Positions 1 through 9,006 of a stretch of 64,000 bases of DNA are shown in pieces. A model generated the notes under the pieces. It had not been told where the DNA came from, ran no database searches, and saw only the letters and a program-made list of their open reading frames with translations. The stretch lies in assembly GCA_944325215.1 (NCBI GenBank), contig CALUZC010000010.1, forward strand, positions 1 through 64,000, read 5' to 3'. Made by a program: the position numbers and the translations under genes. The stretch is from an uncultured Mucispirillum sp. GTDB lineage: Bacteria; Chrysiogenota; Deferribacteres; Deferribacterales; Mucispirillaceae. How positions within the stretch are numbered: the stretch's first letter is position 1; every line of letters begins with the position of its first letter.

Positions 1-723
1 TCCCCAGATGCAATATCTGGGGAGCTAAAGAAAGCAGGAATATATGCAATATGTACCCAAACGATTTATAATTATATATCATTAGGTATATTAAATAGTT
101 GTGATTATAAAAGACAGGTAAGGAAAGTAAAAAGCAATGCAAGGATAGCTTATAATAACACACGTGGCAGAAGTATAGAAGAACGCCCATTTGAGTTAAC
201 AGAGCGAATATATGGTAACTGGGAGATGGATACAGTAGTAGGTAAGCAAGGTAGTAAAGCAGCATTACTTGTGCTTACAGAGAGAGTATCCCGCTTTGAA
301 ATAATAATTAAACTAAGGAATAAAACCCAGAAAAGTATAATAGCTGCATTAGATAAGCTGGAAAAAGCATATAAAGATAAATTCAGTTTAATCTTTAAGA
401 GTATAACAGTAGATAACGGTGTAGAATTTTTAGATATGGAAAGTTTAGAAAAATCAGTGTATAATAAACAATCTAAACGAACTACAATATACTATGCTCA
501 CCCTTATTGTTCTTGGGAAAGGGGTAGTAATGAGAATAATAATAAGCTTATAAGAAAGTTTATTAAAAAGAAAACTGATATTAAAAATTTTTCTAGTAGT
601 TATATTAAAAAAATACAAGACTGGATTAATAATTATCCTAGAAAATTATTTAATTATAAATCGGCTAATGATATTTTTTATGAGAACTTTAATGACTGCT
701 TAATTTGTTGCAATCGTTTTTAG
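1..723 (+). CDS. IS30-family transposase, C-terminal part (5' end outside window)
   Basis: The reading frame is open from base 1 to the stop at 721-723, so this is the 3' portion of a gene that begins before the window. The visible part covers the DDE catalytic core of an IS30-type integrase. The first acidic residue lies in WEMDTVVG (around base 226), the second in VDNGVEF (around 412), and the glutamate in ERGSNENNNKLIR (around 520), which is the signature IS30 form. A DDE transposase cuts and joins element ends. The family is clear. Whether the copy is intact cannot be judged because the N-terminal helix-turn-helix and left end are not in view. The ATG at 226 is internal and is not the start. 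Confidence 0.9.
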   Translation, partial: SPDAISGELKKAGIYAICTQTIYNYISLGILNSCDYKRQVRKVKSNARIAYNNTRGRSIEERPFELTERIYGNWEMDTVVGKQGSKAALLVLTERVSRFEIIIKLRNKTQKSIIAALDKLEKAYKDKFSLIFKSITVDNGVEFLDMESLEKSVYNKQSKRTTIYYAHPYCSWERGSNENNNKLIRKFIKKKTDIKNFSSSYIKKIQDWINNYPRKLFNYKSANDIFYENFNDCLICCNRF

Positions 724-731
724 AATTTACC
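1..731 (+). mobile_element. IS30-family insertion sequence, right part
   Basis: The transposase frame occupies most of this stretch. In IS30 elements the transposase C-terminus often runs into the right terminal inverted repeat, and the bases around 706-731 (TTGCAATCGTTTTTAG...TTTACC) have the look of such an end. The left repeat is outside the window, so the boundary is an inference. No gene lies between this element and base 873. Confidence 0.5.
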
Positions 732-873
732 TTTAGATAATAATTTTATATTTTAGCTTGAATTAATTATAAATATATTTTAGATTAAGATTATAGCTGT
801 ATTTATGCGCGTAGAATATGGCTATAATTTTAGCTAAACAATAGCAAAATTACATTCATATATGGAGCGAGAT

Positions 874-1182
874 ATGAGTATCGAAACAATCGGGCTTAGA
901 GCAATCATTACAACTAACCCTCGTCCAAGAGATTATGTAAATAAGTGTATTAAAATATCTCAGGCAAGGCGTGATTATTTCCAAGAAAGTGTTAAACTTT
1001 CTCAAATGGCAGTTAATAAAAGAATTGCCACAGAATCTGAAAAAATAGCAGATATTAACAGGTTTAATAAAAATGGATACTGGTCACCATCGCCTAATCT
1101 TACATTTCATAAGTCATTGAAGATACAGACAGCGTATTCTGCAATGGCACAGGCTGAAAGAAGATTTGATGTAAAAGCATAA
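874..1182 (+). CDS. hypothetical protein, 102 aa
   Basis: I do not recognise this protein. It is basic, predicted soluble, with no signal peptide or membrane segment, and rich in Lys, Arg and Ser. The frame opens at 862, but a GGAG at 864-867 sits six bases before the ATG at 874, so 874 is the better start. The same ATGGAG-N6-ATG arrangement is seen at flhG. It stands alone between the IS30 remnant and a hairpin terminator at 1201-1223, so it is probably a single-gene transcript. Function unknown. Confidence 0.6.
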   Translation: MSIETIGLRAIITTNPRPRDYVNKCIKISQARRDYFQESVKLSQMAVNKRIATESEKIADINRFNKNGYWSPSPNLTFHKSLKIQTAYSAMAQAERRFDVKA

Positions 1183-1200
1183 AAATATACAAATAAAATA

Positions 1201-1223
1201 AAGGGGGTTACTGCCACCCCCTT
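1201..1223 (+). terminator. hairpin after the 874-1182 gene
   Basis: An 8-bp perfect stem AAGGGGGT/ACCCCCTT with a 7-base loop lies 19 bases after the stop. The stem is very GC-rich for this genome. The T-tract after it is poor (CGCTTAT), so termination may be incomplete. Confidence 0.6.
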
Positions 1224-1263
1224 CGCTTATGTAATATGAAAATAATGTATTAGTATTATTGTT

Positions 1264-2157
1264 TTATTTTGCCGTCATTTCAACTTTTAGATTTTTAATA
1301 GAATTTAAAAGTTTTCTATAACCTGACATATCTAGTGAATAAAGTGTATCCTTTAATGATATATTATCCTGTTCATTTAATTTTACTGATATGCTGTTGC
1401 TGCTTAATAGGAATTTTTCAAGCTGAGTATAGTTAGATTTAGTAGAATTATCAGTATTAAGTGCTCTTTTATATACTGCATTATTTACTTTTGATTTTAC
1501 TGCATCTACTTCTAGTTCAGAAATAGCTGCAAATTTTTCAAATACTTTATTTTTAAGCCCATTATCAGTAAATGTTATGTAAAATGATGCAGGATTATGG
1601 ACAATATTATTTATAATATTTTTCAAAGAGTCATCATAGGCATTTAATACTTTTAGGCTGCCTTTAATATGCCCTATATTATTTGATGTTATATCTATTG
1701 TAACAAAATTAAATTCTTTAGATTTTTTACCTAATGTATAACTAATTCTGCCTTTAAAATCTATTTTATCAAACCCTAAATCTCCAAAAGTTTTACCAAA
1801 TTCTTTAAATAACGGAGATTTGTTGTATAAAATACCGTCAGTAAAATCTGCCTGAACATTAGAAGGAACAGGTGTGCTTGAAACTATGTGGTTAAACTCT
1901 GCCTTTTTAATATCCATTATTTTTTCATTGCTGCATGTAACAGCAATATTGTTTACAGTTAAGTGTCTGTTAATAATATTGTATGATACACTGCCATACT
2001 CTATTAGGCATATATCCTTAATACTTTCTGTAAATTCAGCAACTTTATTTTTTGCATTATTATTTGCAAGGAAGTAGAAAGTAACTGGTAACACTATAAG
2101 CAGAAGTATAATAACAACAAGGATAAATATTACTACCTTCTTTTTTGATGAAGCCAT
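1264..2157 (-). CDS. membrane-anchored periplasmic protein of unknown function, 297 aa
   Basis: The product has a positively charged N-terminus (MASSKKK) followed by one strongly hydrophobic helix (about residues 8-31), then a long polar region. It is therefore probably anchored in the inner membrane with about 265 residues in the periplasm. The body contains phrases such as RHLTVNNIAV and FKGRISY, recalling the repetitive beta-rich style of AsmA/DUF945-like envelope proteins, but I cannot assign a family. The start is supported by AGGTGA on the minus strand just upstream of the ATG at 2157. It has no obvious operon partner; the next minus gene upstream starts at 2494. Confidence 0.7.
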   Translation of the reverse strand: MASSKKKVVIFILVVIILLLIVLPVTFYFLANNNAKNKVAEFTESIKDICLIEYGSVSYNIINRHLTVNNIAVTCSNEKIMDIKKAEFNHIVSSTPVPSNVQADFTDGILYNKSPLFKEFGKTFGDLGFDKIDFKGRISYTLGKKSKEFNFVTIDITSNNIGHIKGSLKVLNAYDDSLKNIINNIVHNPASFYITFTDNGLKNKVFEKFAAISELEVDAVKSKVNNAVYKRALNTDNSTKSNYTQLEKFLLSSNSISVKLNEQDNISLKDTLYSLDMSGYRKLLNSIKNLKVEMTAK

Positions 2158-2260
2158 TAATCACCTGAAAAATTAATACTTTACTGCACATACTATATTA
2201 GTGTAAGAAAAATGTAAAGAACTTTATAGTATATGCAGAAAACCAGTGACAATTAGATAA

Positions 2261-2494
2261 TTATTTAATTTCTAATTTACGGGCATTATCGCGCAGATTT
2301 TCTACTAATAATGAAAGCTCATCAATTGATTTATCCAAATCTGATAATGTTTTTTGTGCAGTATTTACTAAAGAGTATGATACTTTAATATCATTAGCTA
2401 TACTATACTCTTTATTCATAACCTCATTCATGATGTGCTCCATAATTTTTTCATTATGGATATTTGTATGCAAAAGTCGTGCCAAATTACTCAT
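2261..2494 (-). CDS. small helical hypothetical protein, 77 aa
   Basis: The frame is open back to 2680, but that would run into the divergent ModD gene. The ATG at 2494 is preceded by an excellent ribosome-binding site on the minus strand (GGAGGAA, six bases away), so I take that start. The 77-residue product is predicted to be mostly helical and probably coiled-coil at its C-terminus (residues 45-75, with LSDLDKSIDELSLLVENL). No signal peptide, no membrane segment, no recognised domain. It lies divergent to the ModD gene, with which it shares a short promoter region. Confidence 0.65.
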   Translation of the reverse strand: MSNLARLLHTNIHNEKIMEHIMNEVMNKEYSIANDIKVSYSLVNTAQKTLSDLDKSIDELSLLVENLRDNARKLEIK

Positions 2495-2541
2495 AGTTTT
2501 TTCCTCCACCATACTTATCGGCATAAAAAAATTTTTCTTAA

Positions 2542-2568
2542 TTGAATTATTTAAAAATAAGTTATAAT
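2542..2568 (+). promoter_or_regulatory. possible sigma-70 promoter for modD
   Basis: TTGAAT at 2542-2547 and TATAAT at 2563-2568 are separated by 15 bases. The -10 is perfect and the spacing is short. It lies 20 bases before the ModD start, so the leader would be very short. Confidence 0.4.
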
Positions 2569-2587
2569 ATACCGTAAAAGGTGATTT

Positions 2588-3439
2588 ATGATTTATATTT
2601 CTGATAATATAATAGACGCGATTATCAAAGAAGATATGCCATATTCCGATATTACAACGGAGATGCTGGGAATAGAACATAAAAAGGGAAAAATTTTCTT
2701 TTATGCAAGAAATAAAGGCGTAGTATCAGGTGTTTTTGTTGCAGTAAAAATATTTGAAAAGCTGGGTGGTAAAGTAGATTTTTACCTGCATGATGGTGAA
2801 AAAGTCAAAGAAGGTGATTTAATATTAGCATCATCAGCAACAGCAGGAATTTTGCACGCTGGCTGGAAAGCTGCATTAAATTCACTGGAATATCTTTCAG
2901 GTATATCATCATTATGTAATGAAATGGTAGAAAAAAGTAGAAAAATAAATCCTAATATCATGCTTGCTGCTACAAGAAAATCAATGCCTTTGTCAAGACA
3001 GCTTGTAACAATGGCATTTCAGGCAGGTGGTGTAGTTCCCCACAGGCTTGGGCTTTCTGAAACTATATTAATATTTCAGCAGCACCTTGAATTTATTGGT
3101 GGGCTGGATAACCTTGAAAATGCAATAAAAAATTCTAAACATAAAGCATATGAAAAAAAGATAATATTAGAAACAGAAAATTATGATGATAGTATTAAGG
3201 CTCTTAAATATGATTTCATATCAGGTTTGCAGCTTGATAAATTAAGTCATGAGGAAGTATCAGAAATTGTGGCAGAAAAAAATAAAGTTAATAAAAGCTT
3301 AATAATTATTGCTGCAGGTGGTATTAATTTATCAAATGTAGAATATTATGCAGCATCTATGGCAGATGTTATTGTATCTTCATGTTTTTTCCATGCGCCG
3401 CCAATGGATATAAAGGCAGTTATTAAAGAAAATAATTAA
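2588..3439 (+). CDS. modD: ModD-like quinolinate phosphoribosyltransferase-family protein
   Basis: The 283-aa product belongs to the NadC fold family. NadC makes nicotinate mononucleotide from quinolinate and PRPP. The opening (MIYISDNIIDAIIKEDMPYSD then TTEMLGI) and the motif VVPHRLGLSETILIF are, as I remember them, typical of the ModD branch found with molybdate transport genes, whose reaction is not settled. TRKSMPLSRQL around residue 139 matches the NadC TRKT phosphate-binding position with Ser in place of Thr. No molybdate transporter is next to it; the following gene is a RarD-like permease 15 bases downstream. A true NadC is the alternative; no nadA or nadB is nearby, which weakly favours ModD. 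Confidence 0.7.
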   Translation: MIYISDNIIDAIIKEDMPYSDITTEMLGIEHKKGKIFFYARNKGVVSGVFVAVKIFEKLGGKVDFYLHDGEKVKEGDLILASSATAGILHAGWKAALNSLEYLSGISSLCNEMVEKSRKINPNIMLAATRKSMPLSRQLVTMAFQAGGVVPHRLGLSETILIFQQHLEFIGGLDNLENAIKNSKHKAYEKKIILETENYDDSIKALKYDFISGLQLDKLSHEEVSEIVAEKNKVNKSLIIIAAGGINLSNVEYYAASMADVIVSSCFFHAPPMDIKAVIKENN

Positions 3440-3454
3440 TTACAGGTGTTGTGT

Positions 3455-4351
3455 ATGGATAAAAAAACTTTTGCATTTATTATAGCTTTCTTTTCTTTTT
3501 TTATATGGGGAGCTTTAGTTATATACTGGCATCAGCTTTCAAGTGTTAATCCATTGGAAGTTGTAGCACACAGGGCAATATGGAGCTTAATATTTACCAC
3601 ATTTATTATAATATTTATGAGAAAAGCTGGAGAAGTGGTTAGAGTTGTAAAAAACCCAAAAAATGTTGTGCCGTTAATTTTATCAAGTATTATTATTGCA
3701 AGTAACTGGGGGCTTTTTATATGGGCTGTTGCCAATGATAAAATAATAGAAAGCAGCATGGGTAATTATATTACTCCACTTTTAAATGTGGCAGCCTCTG
3801 CTATTATATTTAAAGTTATTTTAAATAAGTATCAAAAACTATCAGTATTTTTAGCCCTGAGTGGTGTTATATATATGATTGCAGTGTATGGTCAAATTCC
3901 TTATATTGCCATATTTTTTGCTGTAACATTTTGTACTTATGGTATAATCAAAAAACTTGTTAGAGCAAGTGCTGTTACTGGTTTATTTATCGAAACGTTT
4001 ATTATATCTATTCCTTCAGCGATTTATGTGCTTTATCTTATACATACTGGTGAAAGTGCAGTATTAAGCGGGGATAGTTTTATTATAACACTGCTTGTAT
4101 GTGGTGGTATAGTTACCACACTGCCTTTATTAGGATTTTCATACAGTGCCCAAGTGCTGCATTTAAGCACCCTTGGTATATTACAGTATATTACTCCAAC
4201 CATAGCATTTTTATTAGGCGTATTTGTATATAATGAATATTTTAGTGCTAATATGCTTATAACATTTATACTTATATGGACTGGGCTTGTAATATATTCA
4301 GTAGATGGTATTTATCAACTTAAAAAAAATATTAAGGGCATAAATAAATAA
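3455..4351 (+). CDS. rarD: RarD-type EamA/DMT-superfamily permease
   Basis: An integral inner-membrane protein of 298 aa with about ten hydrophobic helices, matching drug/metabolite transporters of the RarD group. The N-terminus FFIWGALVIYWHQLSSVNPLEVVAHRAIWS is split over the first helix and loop and contains the RarD-typical pattern of Trp-Gly, then Pro-x-Glu, then HR-x-x-WS. The C-terminus has LQYITPTIAFLLGVFVYNE, also typical. Substrate unknown; RarD is named after chloramphenicol sensitivity. The frame opens at a GTG (3446), but ATG 3455 has AGGTG six bases upstream and starts at the conserved position. Probably co-transcribed with the ModD-like gene. Confidence 0.85.
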   Translation: MDKKTFAFIIAFFSFFIWGALVIYWHQLSSVNPLEVVAHRAIWSLIFTTFIIIFMRKAGEVVRVVKNPKNVVPLILSSIIIASNWGLFIWAVANDKIIESSMGNYITPLLNVAASAIIFKVILNKYQKLSVFLALSGVIYMIAVYGQIPYIAIFFAVTFCTYGIIKKLVRASAVTGLFIETFIISIPSAIYVLYLIHTGESAVLSGDSFIITLLVCGGIVTTLPLLGFSYSAQVLHLSTLGILQYITPTIAFLLGVFVYNEYFSANMLITFILIWTGLVIYSVDGIYQLKKNIKGINK

Positions 4352-4407
4352 GAAAGTTGAATTATAAGCAAAAAAATAATAAATTTAAAAAAATTTATTT
4401 CTAATTG

Positions 4408-4436
4408 TTGCATTTATTGATTTATTAATCTATACT
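4408..4436 (+). promoter_or_regulatory. sigma-70-like promoter of the flhF operon
   Basis: TTGCAT (4408-4413), a 17-base spacer and TATACT (4431-4436) lie upstream of flhF in an otherwise empty 146-bp gap. This is among the better promoter matches in the window. It would start the flhF-flhG-orf-fliA-cheB transcript about 55 bases before the flhF start. Confidence 0.55.
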
Positions 4437-4497
4437 ATATACTGAAGTAGTGTTCTAAATGCTATTATGAAGAAGTGGCAAGGAGTTTTATCTTTAT

Positions 4498-6096
4498 ATG
4501 AAGATAAAAAAATATGAAGTAACAGACATGAAGGAAGCCCTGCGTATGATAAAAGAGGATTTAGGTCCTGATGCTGTAATTTTATCTACCCGTAAGGTTA
4601 TGAAAAGCAATAACTTTGGTCTTTTTGCTCGTCCTGTTTTAGAAGTTACTGCAGCTGTTGAATATGATGGTATGCCAGCAGCTAGAAAAAAAACATCTTT
4701 TCAAACAGCCACACGCAGAGAGCCAGTTCAAAGTGATTTTGGTTATGAAGCATACCCTTCTGCTTATGCTACTGTTACGAAAAAACAAACTCCAAGAAAG
4801 CCTGCTGTGCCTGTAGAAAAACAGAGCATACCGCAGACAGCCCGTAAACCTAAAACAGTAGTTGAGCATACAGGTTATGGTCCTTATGCTCATCAAAATA
4901 CTTATAATATGCAAGATGATTATTTATCAGAAGCTATGGCAGAAGCAGGTATTACTGATGATGAGCCATTTTACGCACCACCTGTTAGAAAACGAAAAGT
5001 GCAGGAAGATGATGTAATACCAGCCTATATGCCTGAAGCAGAGGAAGAATATTATGAGCCTGTTAGGAAACCACAGAAAAAAGAAAAATATGAAGAGCCT
5101 GTGGTTGAAAAAAGTATTTCAAGAGAAGAAGAAATAAGAAAACAGGCAGAAATAAATGCAGAAAGAATGGCTGCTGTAATAAAGGCTGTTGGGCTTGATA
5201 AATTTACAAACCTGTTAAATGATATTGGAGATATAAAAAAACAGCTTACTTCAATGCAGAATAATATTAGTGACAATATAGCTGTTGATTTGCCTGCAAA
5301 ATTAAAAGATTATCATGCATTATTTATAAAAAATGGTGTAGATGATATAATATCTTACAGGTTGTTAAAAGAAATAGAGATGAAAATAGATGGTAAGGAA
5401 GCCACTCCAGTTCAGATAAAAAGTATTGCAGTGGATAAACTGGCAGAACTTATACCACTTGAAAAAAATTATGCTGAAGTAATGACTAGTAGAATAATAG
5501 CTTTAGCAGGTCCTACTGGTGTTGGCAAAACTACTACTATTGCAAAAATAGCTGCATCACTTACACTAAAATACGGTAAAAAAGTATGCCTTATTACTGT
5601 TGATAATTTTAGGATAGGTGCTGTGGAGCAGTTAAAAACATATGCGGAGATTGTTAACCTTCCATTATACGTTGCAACAAGTCCTGAAGAGCTGGCAAGA
5701 ATTATTGCAAAAGTAAAAGGAAAGTATGACAGTATTCTTATAGACTCTATGGGGAGAGGCCAGTTTGATTCTGAGCAGATTGCAGGTATAAGGTCTTTTT
5801 TCCAAGTGGATTCTAGGATTACAACGGTATTAGTGCTTTCTATGGCATCAAACCATATAGAGCTTTATGATACATTTGACAGGTATGAAATATTAAAACC
5901 TGATTATTTGATTTTTACAAAGCTGGACGAAACGAAGTATTTTGGTCCATTAATAAATATTCCTGTTAAAAAGAAACTTCCATTATTGCTTGTTACAACA
6001 GGGCAAAATGTTCCAGATGATATGGAAGTGCCAGATGGCAAGAAAATTGCTAGAAGAATGTTACAGGAAATACCTACATTATGGAGCGACAAATGA
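4498..6096 (+). CDS. flhF: flagellar biosynthesis GTPase FlhF
   Basis: A 532-aa SRP-type GTPase that marks the site of polar flagellar assembly and recruits the first flagellar components. The N-terminus (KIKKYEVTDMKEALRMIKEDLGPDAVILSTRKV, residues 2-34) is the conserved FlhF B-domain start. Residues 45-215 are a low-complexity, Pro/Lys/Glu-rich linker, and the C-terminal NG domain has GPTGVGKTT near residue 338, DNFRIGAVEQL, and a FTKLDE guanine-specificity motif. Length is at the upper end for FlhF because of the long linker. AAGGAG lies 12 bases before ATG 4498, somewhat far. First gene of the operon; it overlaps flhG by four bases. Confidence 0.95.
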   Translation: MKIKKYEVTDMKEALRMIKEDLGPDAVILSTRKVMKSNNFGLFARPVLEVTAAVEYDGMPAARKKTSFQTATRREPVQSDFGYEAYPSAYATVTKKQTPRKPAVPVEKQSIPQTARKPKTVVEHTGYGPYAHQNTYNMQDDYLSEAMAEAGITDDEPFYAPPVRKRKVQEDDVIPAYMPEAEEEYYEPVRKPQKKEKYEEPVVEKSISREEEIRKQAEINAERMAAVIKAVGLDKFTNLLNDIGDIKKQLTSMQNNISDNIAVDLPAKLKDYHALFIKNGVDDIISYRLLKEIEMKIDGKEATPVQIKSIAVDKLAELIPLEKNYAEVMTSRIIALAGPTGVGKTTTIAKIAASLTLKYGKKVCLITVDNFRIGAVEQLKTYAEIVNLPLYVATSPEELARIIAKVKGKYDSILIDSMGRGQFDSEQIAGIRSFFQVDSRITTVLVLSMASNHIELYDTFDRYEILKPDYLIFTKLDETKYFGPLINIPVKKKLPLLLVTTGQNVPDDMEVPDGKKIARRMLQEIPTLWSDK

Positions 6097-6938
6097 CAGA
6101 TCAGGCATTTACATTAAGAAGAAGAGCGTGGGAAGCTAACAGGAATAGCCATTATATTGCAGTTTCCAGTGGAAAGGGCGGTGTAGGTAAAACTAATTTT
6201 ACTGTTAACTTTGCATGTCAACTGGCAAATCTTGGCAAGAAAGTTCTTGTATTTGATGCAGACTTAGGGCTTGCCAATGTGGATATTATGTTATCACTTT
6301 CTGTTACTGCAACAATTAAGAAATATCTTGAAGGTAGAGCAAGTATTGATGATATATTGAAGAAAGATATTTATGGGTTTGATGTTTTTCCAGCTTCTAG
6401 TGGTTTTATGGAGCTTGCTCATTTATCTGATGAAGATTTTGATAAAATATTCAATATATTTATAACTTTAGATGATAGATATGATTTTATAATTTTTGAT
6501 ACTGGAGCAGGTATATCAGATGCTGTAGTTAGGTTTAGTTCAATATCTGATACTGTTATTGTAGTAACTCAGCCTGAGCCTACTGCTATTACAGATGCAT
6601 ATGCATTTATGAAAGTTGTAAGGCAGGCATACGATATTAAATTAATCAATGTTGTATTTAACAGGGTAGATGATATACAAAATTCAGATAATGTATTTTC
6701 AAGTCTTAAAAATGTAGCATCGAAATTTTTAAATATGGAATTACGATTATTAGGTCACCTGCGAGATGATAAAAATGTTCGTAAGGCAATAAGGGCACAA
6801 AAACCAGTTAGTATTCTTGACCCGAAAACTGCATTTTCAAAAGATATTCAAGACTGTGCAAGGCGTTTTATTGGTGCACCATTAGAAAAGCAAAAAAGTG
6901 CAAATGTTTATAATCTATTTAAGGGGGTGTTTAAATGA
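6093..6938 (+). CDS. flhG: flagellar number regulator, MinD-like ATPase FlhG (FleN/YlxH)
   Basis: A 281-aa ParA/MinD-family ATPase that normally limits flagellar number by antagonising FlhF at the pole. The deviant Walker A motif GKGGVGKT is at residues 27-34, followed by DADLGLANVD (switch region) and DTGAGI. The stretch before the P-loop (TLRRRAWEANR) is short and basic, resembling the FlhF-activating DQA-type N-terminus (MTDQAFTLR is close to the DQAxxLR motif). ATG 6093 overlaps the flhF stop as ATGA and has GGAG six bases upstream, better than the in-frame ATG at 6081. Translationally coupled to flhF. Confidence 0.93.
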   Translation: MTDQAFTLRRRAWEANRNSHYIAVSSGKGGVGKTNFTVNFACQLANLGKKVLVFDADLGLANVDIMLSLSVTATIKKYLEGRASIDDILKKDIYGFDVFPASSGFMELAHLSDEDFDKIFNIFITLDDRYDFIIFDTGAGISDAVVRFSSISDTVIVVTQPEPTAITDAYAFMKVVRQAYDIKLINVVFNRVDDIQNSDNVFSSLKNVASKFLNMELRLLGHLRDDKNVRKAIRAQKPVSILDPKTAFSKDIQDCARRFIGAPLEKQKSANVYNLFKGVFK

Positions 6939-7141
6939 TTACTTCTCTTAAATATTATCCCATATTAGTTGCATCAATTGTTATGATGGCATCATTTTTA
7001 TTTAAAATTCTTTTGGTGCCTGATTTAAAGGTAACATATTTTGCAAGGGATATAATATTATTTTTTATAGTTTACTATGTTGTAAAAGTTTTAACAAATA
7101 GTCTTGCCAGAATATTAAAAAACTACTGGAAAATACTGTAG
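6935..7141 (+). CDS. small two-helix membrane protein between flhG and fliA
   Basis: A 68-aa protein with two predicted transmembrane helices (about residues 8-27 and 38-56) and a short basic C-terminus. It starts in an ATGA overlap with the flhG stop and has AAGGGGGTG upstream, so it is almost certainly translated with flhG. I do not recognise a family. Its place between the flagellar-number regulator and the flagellar sigma factor suggests a role in motility, but nothing in the sequence shows what. Confidence 0.7.
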   Translation: MITSLKYYPILVASIVMMASFLFKILLVPDLKVTYFARDIILFFIVYYVVKVLTNSLARILKNYWKIL

Positions 7142-7160
7142 TTAGGCTTAGGAGAGTTTG

Positions 7161-7874
7161 GTGGAAAAGTTCACTGAAGAGGAAAAGCAGAATATAGTGG
7201 CAGAATTTCTGCCTAAAATAAAGTCATGGACAATTAGGTTAAAAGGCACACTACCTGATAGTGTTGATGTTGATGACTTATTTTCTGCTGCATCTATTGG
7301 GCTTATAGAATCAATGGATAGGTTTGATAAAAGCCGAAATGTAAGTTTTAGTACCTATGCTGAAAGGCGTATCAAAGGTGCTATTCTTGACTCCCTGCGT
7401 AATCTTGATTTTTTGCCAAGAAATGTTAGAACAAGATTAAAAGCACTTGATGCTGCTGTTAATGAATTAGCAGGAAAACTTGGTAGAAAGCCAACTATTC
7501 AAGAGATTATTGACAATACAGAATATAATGAAGAAGATATTTATCGTCTTATGGGTTTACAAGAAAATGAAAAAATGCTATCATTAGATGAAACCGTTGG
7601 AGACAGTGATGATGCAAGTCTTGTAGATTTTGTAAAAAGCACAGGTTTAACCCCAGAAGACGAGGTTATGAAAAATAATTTAACGGAAAAAATGGCAGAG
7701 GAAATAGATAAGCTGTCTGATAAAGAGCGTCAAGTAGTTACTCTTTATTATTATGAAGAATTGACTATGAAAGAGGTTGCAGAAGTTTTAGATATTACTG
7801 AATCTAGGGTATCGCAAATTCATACATCTGCTATGCAGAAGCTTAAGAGGAGGCTAAAGGATATCTATGAATAA
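7161..7874 (+). CDS. fliA: flagellar sigma factor FliA (sigma-28)
   Basis: A 237-aa sigma-70-family factor of the FliA/WhiG group that directs RNA polymerase to late flagellar and chemotaxis promoters. Region 2 includes VDVDDLFSAASIGLIESMDRFD and FSTYAERRIKGAILDSLR, region 3 has GRKPTIQEI, and region 4 ends with LSDKERQVVTLYYYEELTM followed by a helix-turn-helix (EVAEVLDITESRVSQIH). The frame opens with TTG at 7158, but GTG 7161 is six bases from GGAG and is preferred. It overlaps cheB by eight bases. No anti-sigma factor FlgM is seen in the window. Confidence 0.94.
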   Translation: MEKFTEEEKQNIVAEFLPKIKSWTIRLKGTLPDSVDVDDLFSAASIGLIESMDRFDKSRNVSFSTYAERRIKGAILDSLRNLDFLPRNVRTRLKALDAAVNELAGKLGRKPTIQEIIDNTEYNEEDIYRLMGLQENEKMLSLDETVGDSDDASLVDFVKSTGLTPEDEVMKNNLTEKMAEEIDKLSDKERQVVTLYYYEELTMKEVAEVLDITESRVSQIHTSAMQKLKRRLKDIYE

Positions 7875-8997
7875 AATTAAAGTCTTAATTGTAGATGACT
7901 CTATATTTATGAGAAAAGCATTGGAAACTCTATTATCAGGCGAACCTGATATGGAGATTGTGGGTATGGCTAAAAATGGTCAGGAAGCTATTGAAATGGC
8001 AGAACAGTTTAAGCCTGATGTAATTACTATGGATATAGAAATGCCTACTATGGACGGTATTACTGCCCTTGAAAGGATAATGAAATCAAACCCTACTCCA
8101 GTTATTATGGTAAGTTCTCTTACTAAAGAAGGTGCAGATGCTACATTAAAAGCATTAGACTTAGGTGCTGTAGATTTTATGACGAAAGATTCTCAATCAT
8201 TTGGTGGAGCTGATATTGAGAAAGGACTTAAGGATAAAATTAGAAAATTTGCCAAAAATAAAAGTCTTGTAAGACTTTTAACACATTCTACTCCAAGTGC
8301 TGCAACTTCAAGCCAGCCTTTTAAAACCCCAGCAGCACCGCAGATTCATACGACAAACATATCAACTCCGTTTGCTCATGCAACACATGCTGATGGCACA
8401 ACTAGAGTTGTTGTAAATAAATCAGGTATAAAAAGAGTGGTGGCATTAGGAACATCAACTGGTGGTCCACAGTCACTACAAAAAGTAATACCATTATTAC
8501 CTGCTGATTTAGGTGTACCTATTGTTGTTACACAACATATGCCGCCTAATTTTACACAGTCTTTAGCTACAAGGCTTAATACATTATCAAAAGTTGAGGT
8601 TGTTGAAGCTCAAGGAAAAGAAAAGCTTGAACCAAATGTTGTATATATTGCAAAAGGTGGTTTTCACTTAAAATTCCAAAAAGTGGGAGCATCAGTATAT
8701 ACAGAGCTTTCTACAGAACCAAGTGATGTTTTTAATATACCTGGTGTTGATGTTATGGTTGATTCTATAGCAGAAATATATGGTAAAGAATGTCTTGGCG
8801 TTATAATGACAGGTATGGGAAGTGATGGCTGTAAAGGTCTTAAAAATTTAAAAAATATGGGTGGCACAATTATTGCACAAAATGAGCCATCATGTATTGT
8901 ATATGGTATGCCGCGAGCTGTTGTTGATGCAGGTATTGCAGATGAGATAGTTCCACTTGATGAGATAGCTGCAAGAATAACATACCATGTTAAATAA
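7867..8997 (+). CDS. cheB: chemotaxis methylesterase/deamidase CheB
   Basis: CheB removes methyl groups from chemoreceptor glutamates and is activated when CheA phosphorylates its receiver domain. Residues 1-125 are the receiver, with Asp10-Asp11, the phospho-acceptor Asp56 in TMDIEMP, and Lys107. A Pro/Thr-rich linker (about 140-180) joins the methylesterase domain, which keeps the catalytic triad Ser197 (GTSTGG), His224 (TQHMPP) and Asp320 (GMGSDG). Length 376 aa is normal. Overlap with fliA suggests coupled translation. The methyltransferase partner CheR is encoded 11 kb away at 19829. Confidence 0.95.
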   Translation: MNKIKVLIVDDSIFMRKALETLLSGEPDMEIVGMAKNGQEAIEMAEQFKPDVITMDIEMPTMDGITALERIMKSNPTPVIMVSSLTKEGADATLKALDLGAVDFMTKDSQSFGGADIEKGLKDKIRKFAKNKSLVRLLTHSTPSAATSSQPFKTPAAPQIHTTNISTPFAHATHADGTTRVVVNKSGIKRVVALGTSTGGPQSLQKVIPLLPADLGVPIVVTQHMPPNFTQSLATRLNTLSKVEVVEAQGKEKLEPNVVYIAKGGFHLKFQKVGASVYTELSTEPSDVFNIPGVDVMVDSIAEIYGKECLGVIMTGMGSDGCKGLKNLKNMGGTIIAQNEPSCIVYGMPRAVVDAGIADEIVPLDEIAARITYHVK

Positions 8998-9006
8998 ATA
9001 AATTAA

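Noticed and set aside
724-861. Gene or target duplication after the IS30 end
   Set aside because: No coding frame, and the left end of the element is outside the window, so a duplication cannot be tested.
2588-3439. NadC as the name for this gene
   Set aside because: The family is right, but the opening and the PHRLGLSETI motif fit ModD better, and no nadA or nadB is nearby.
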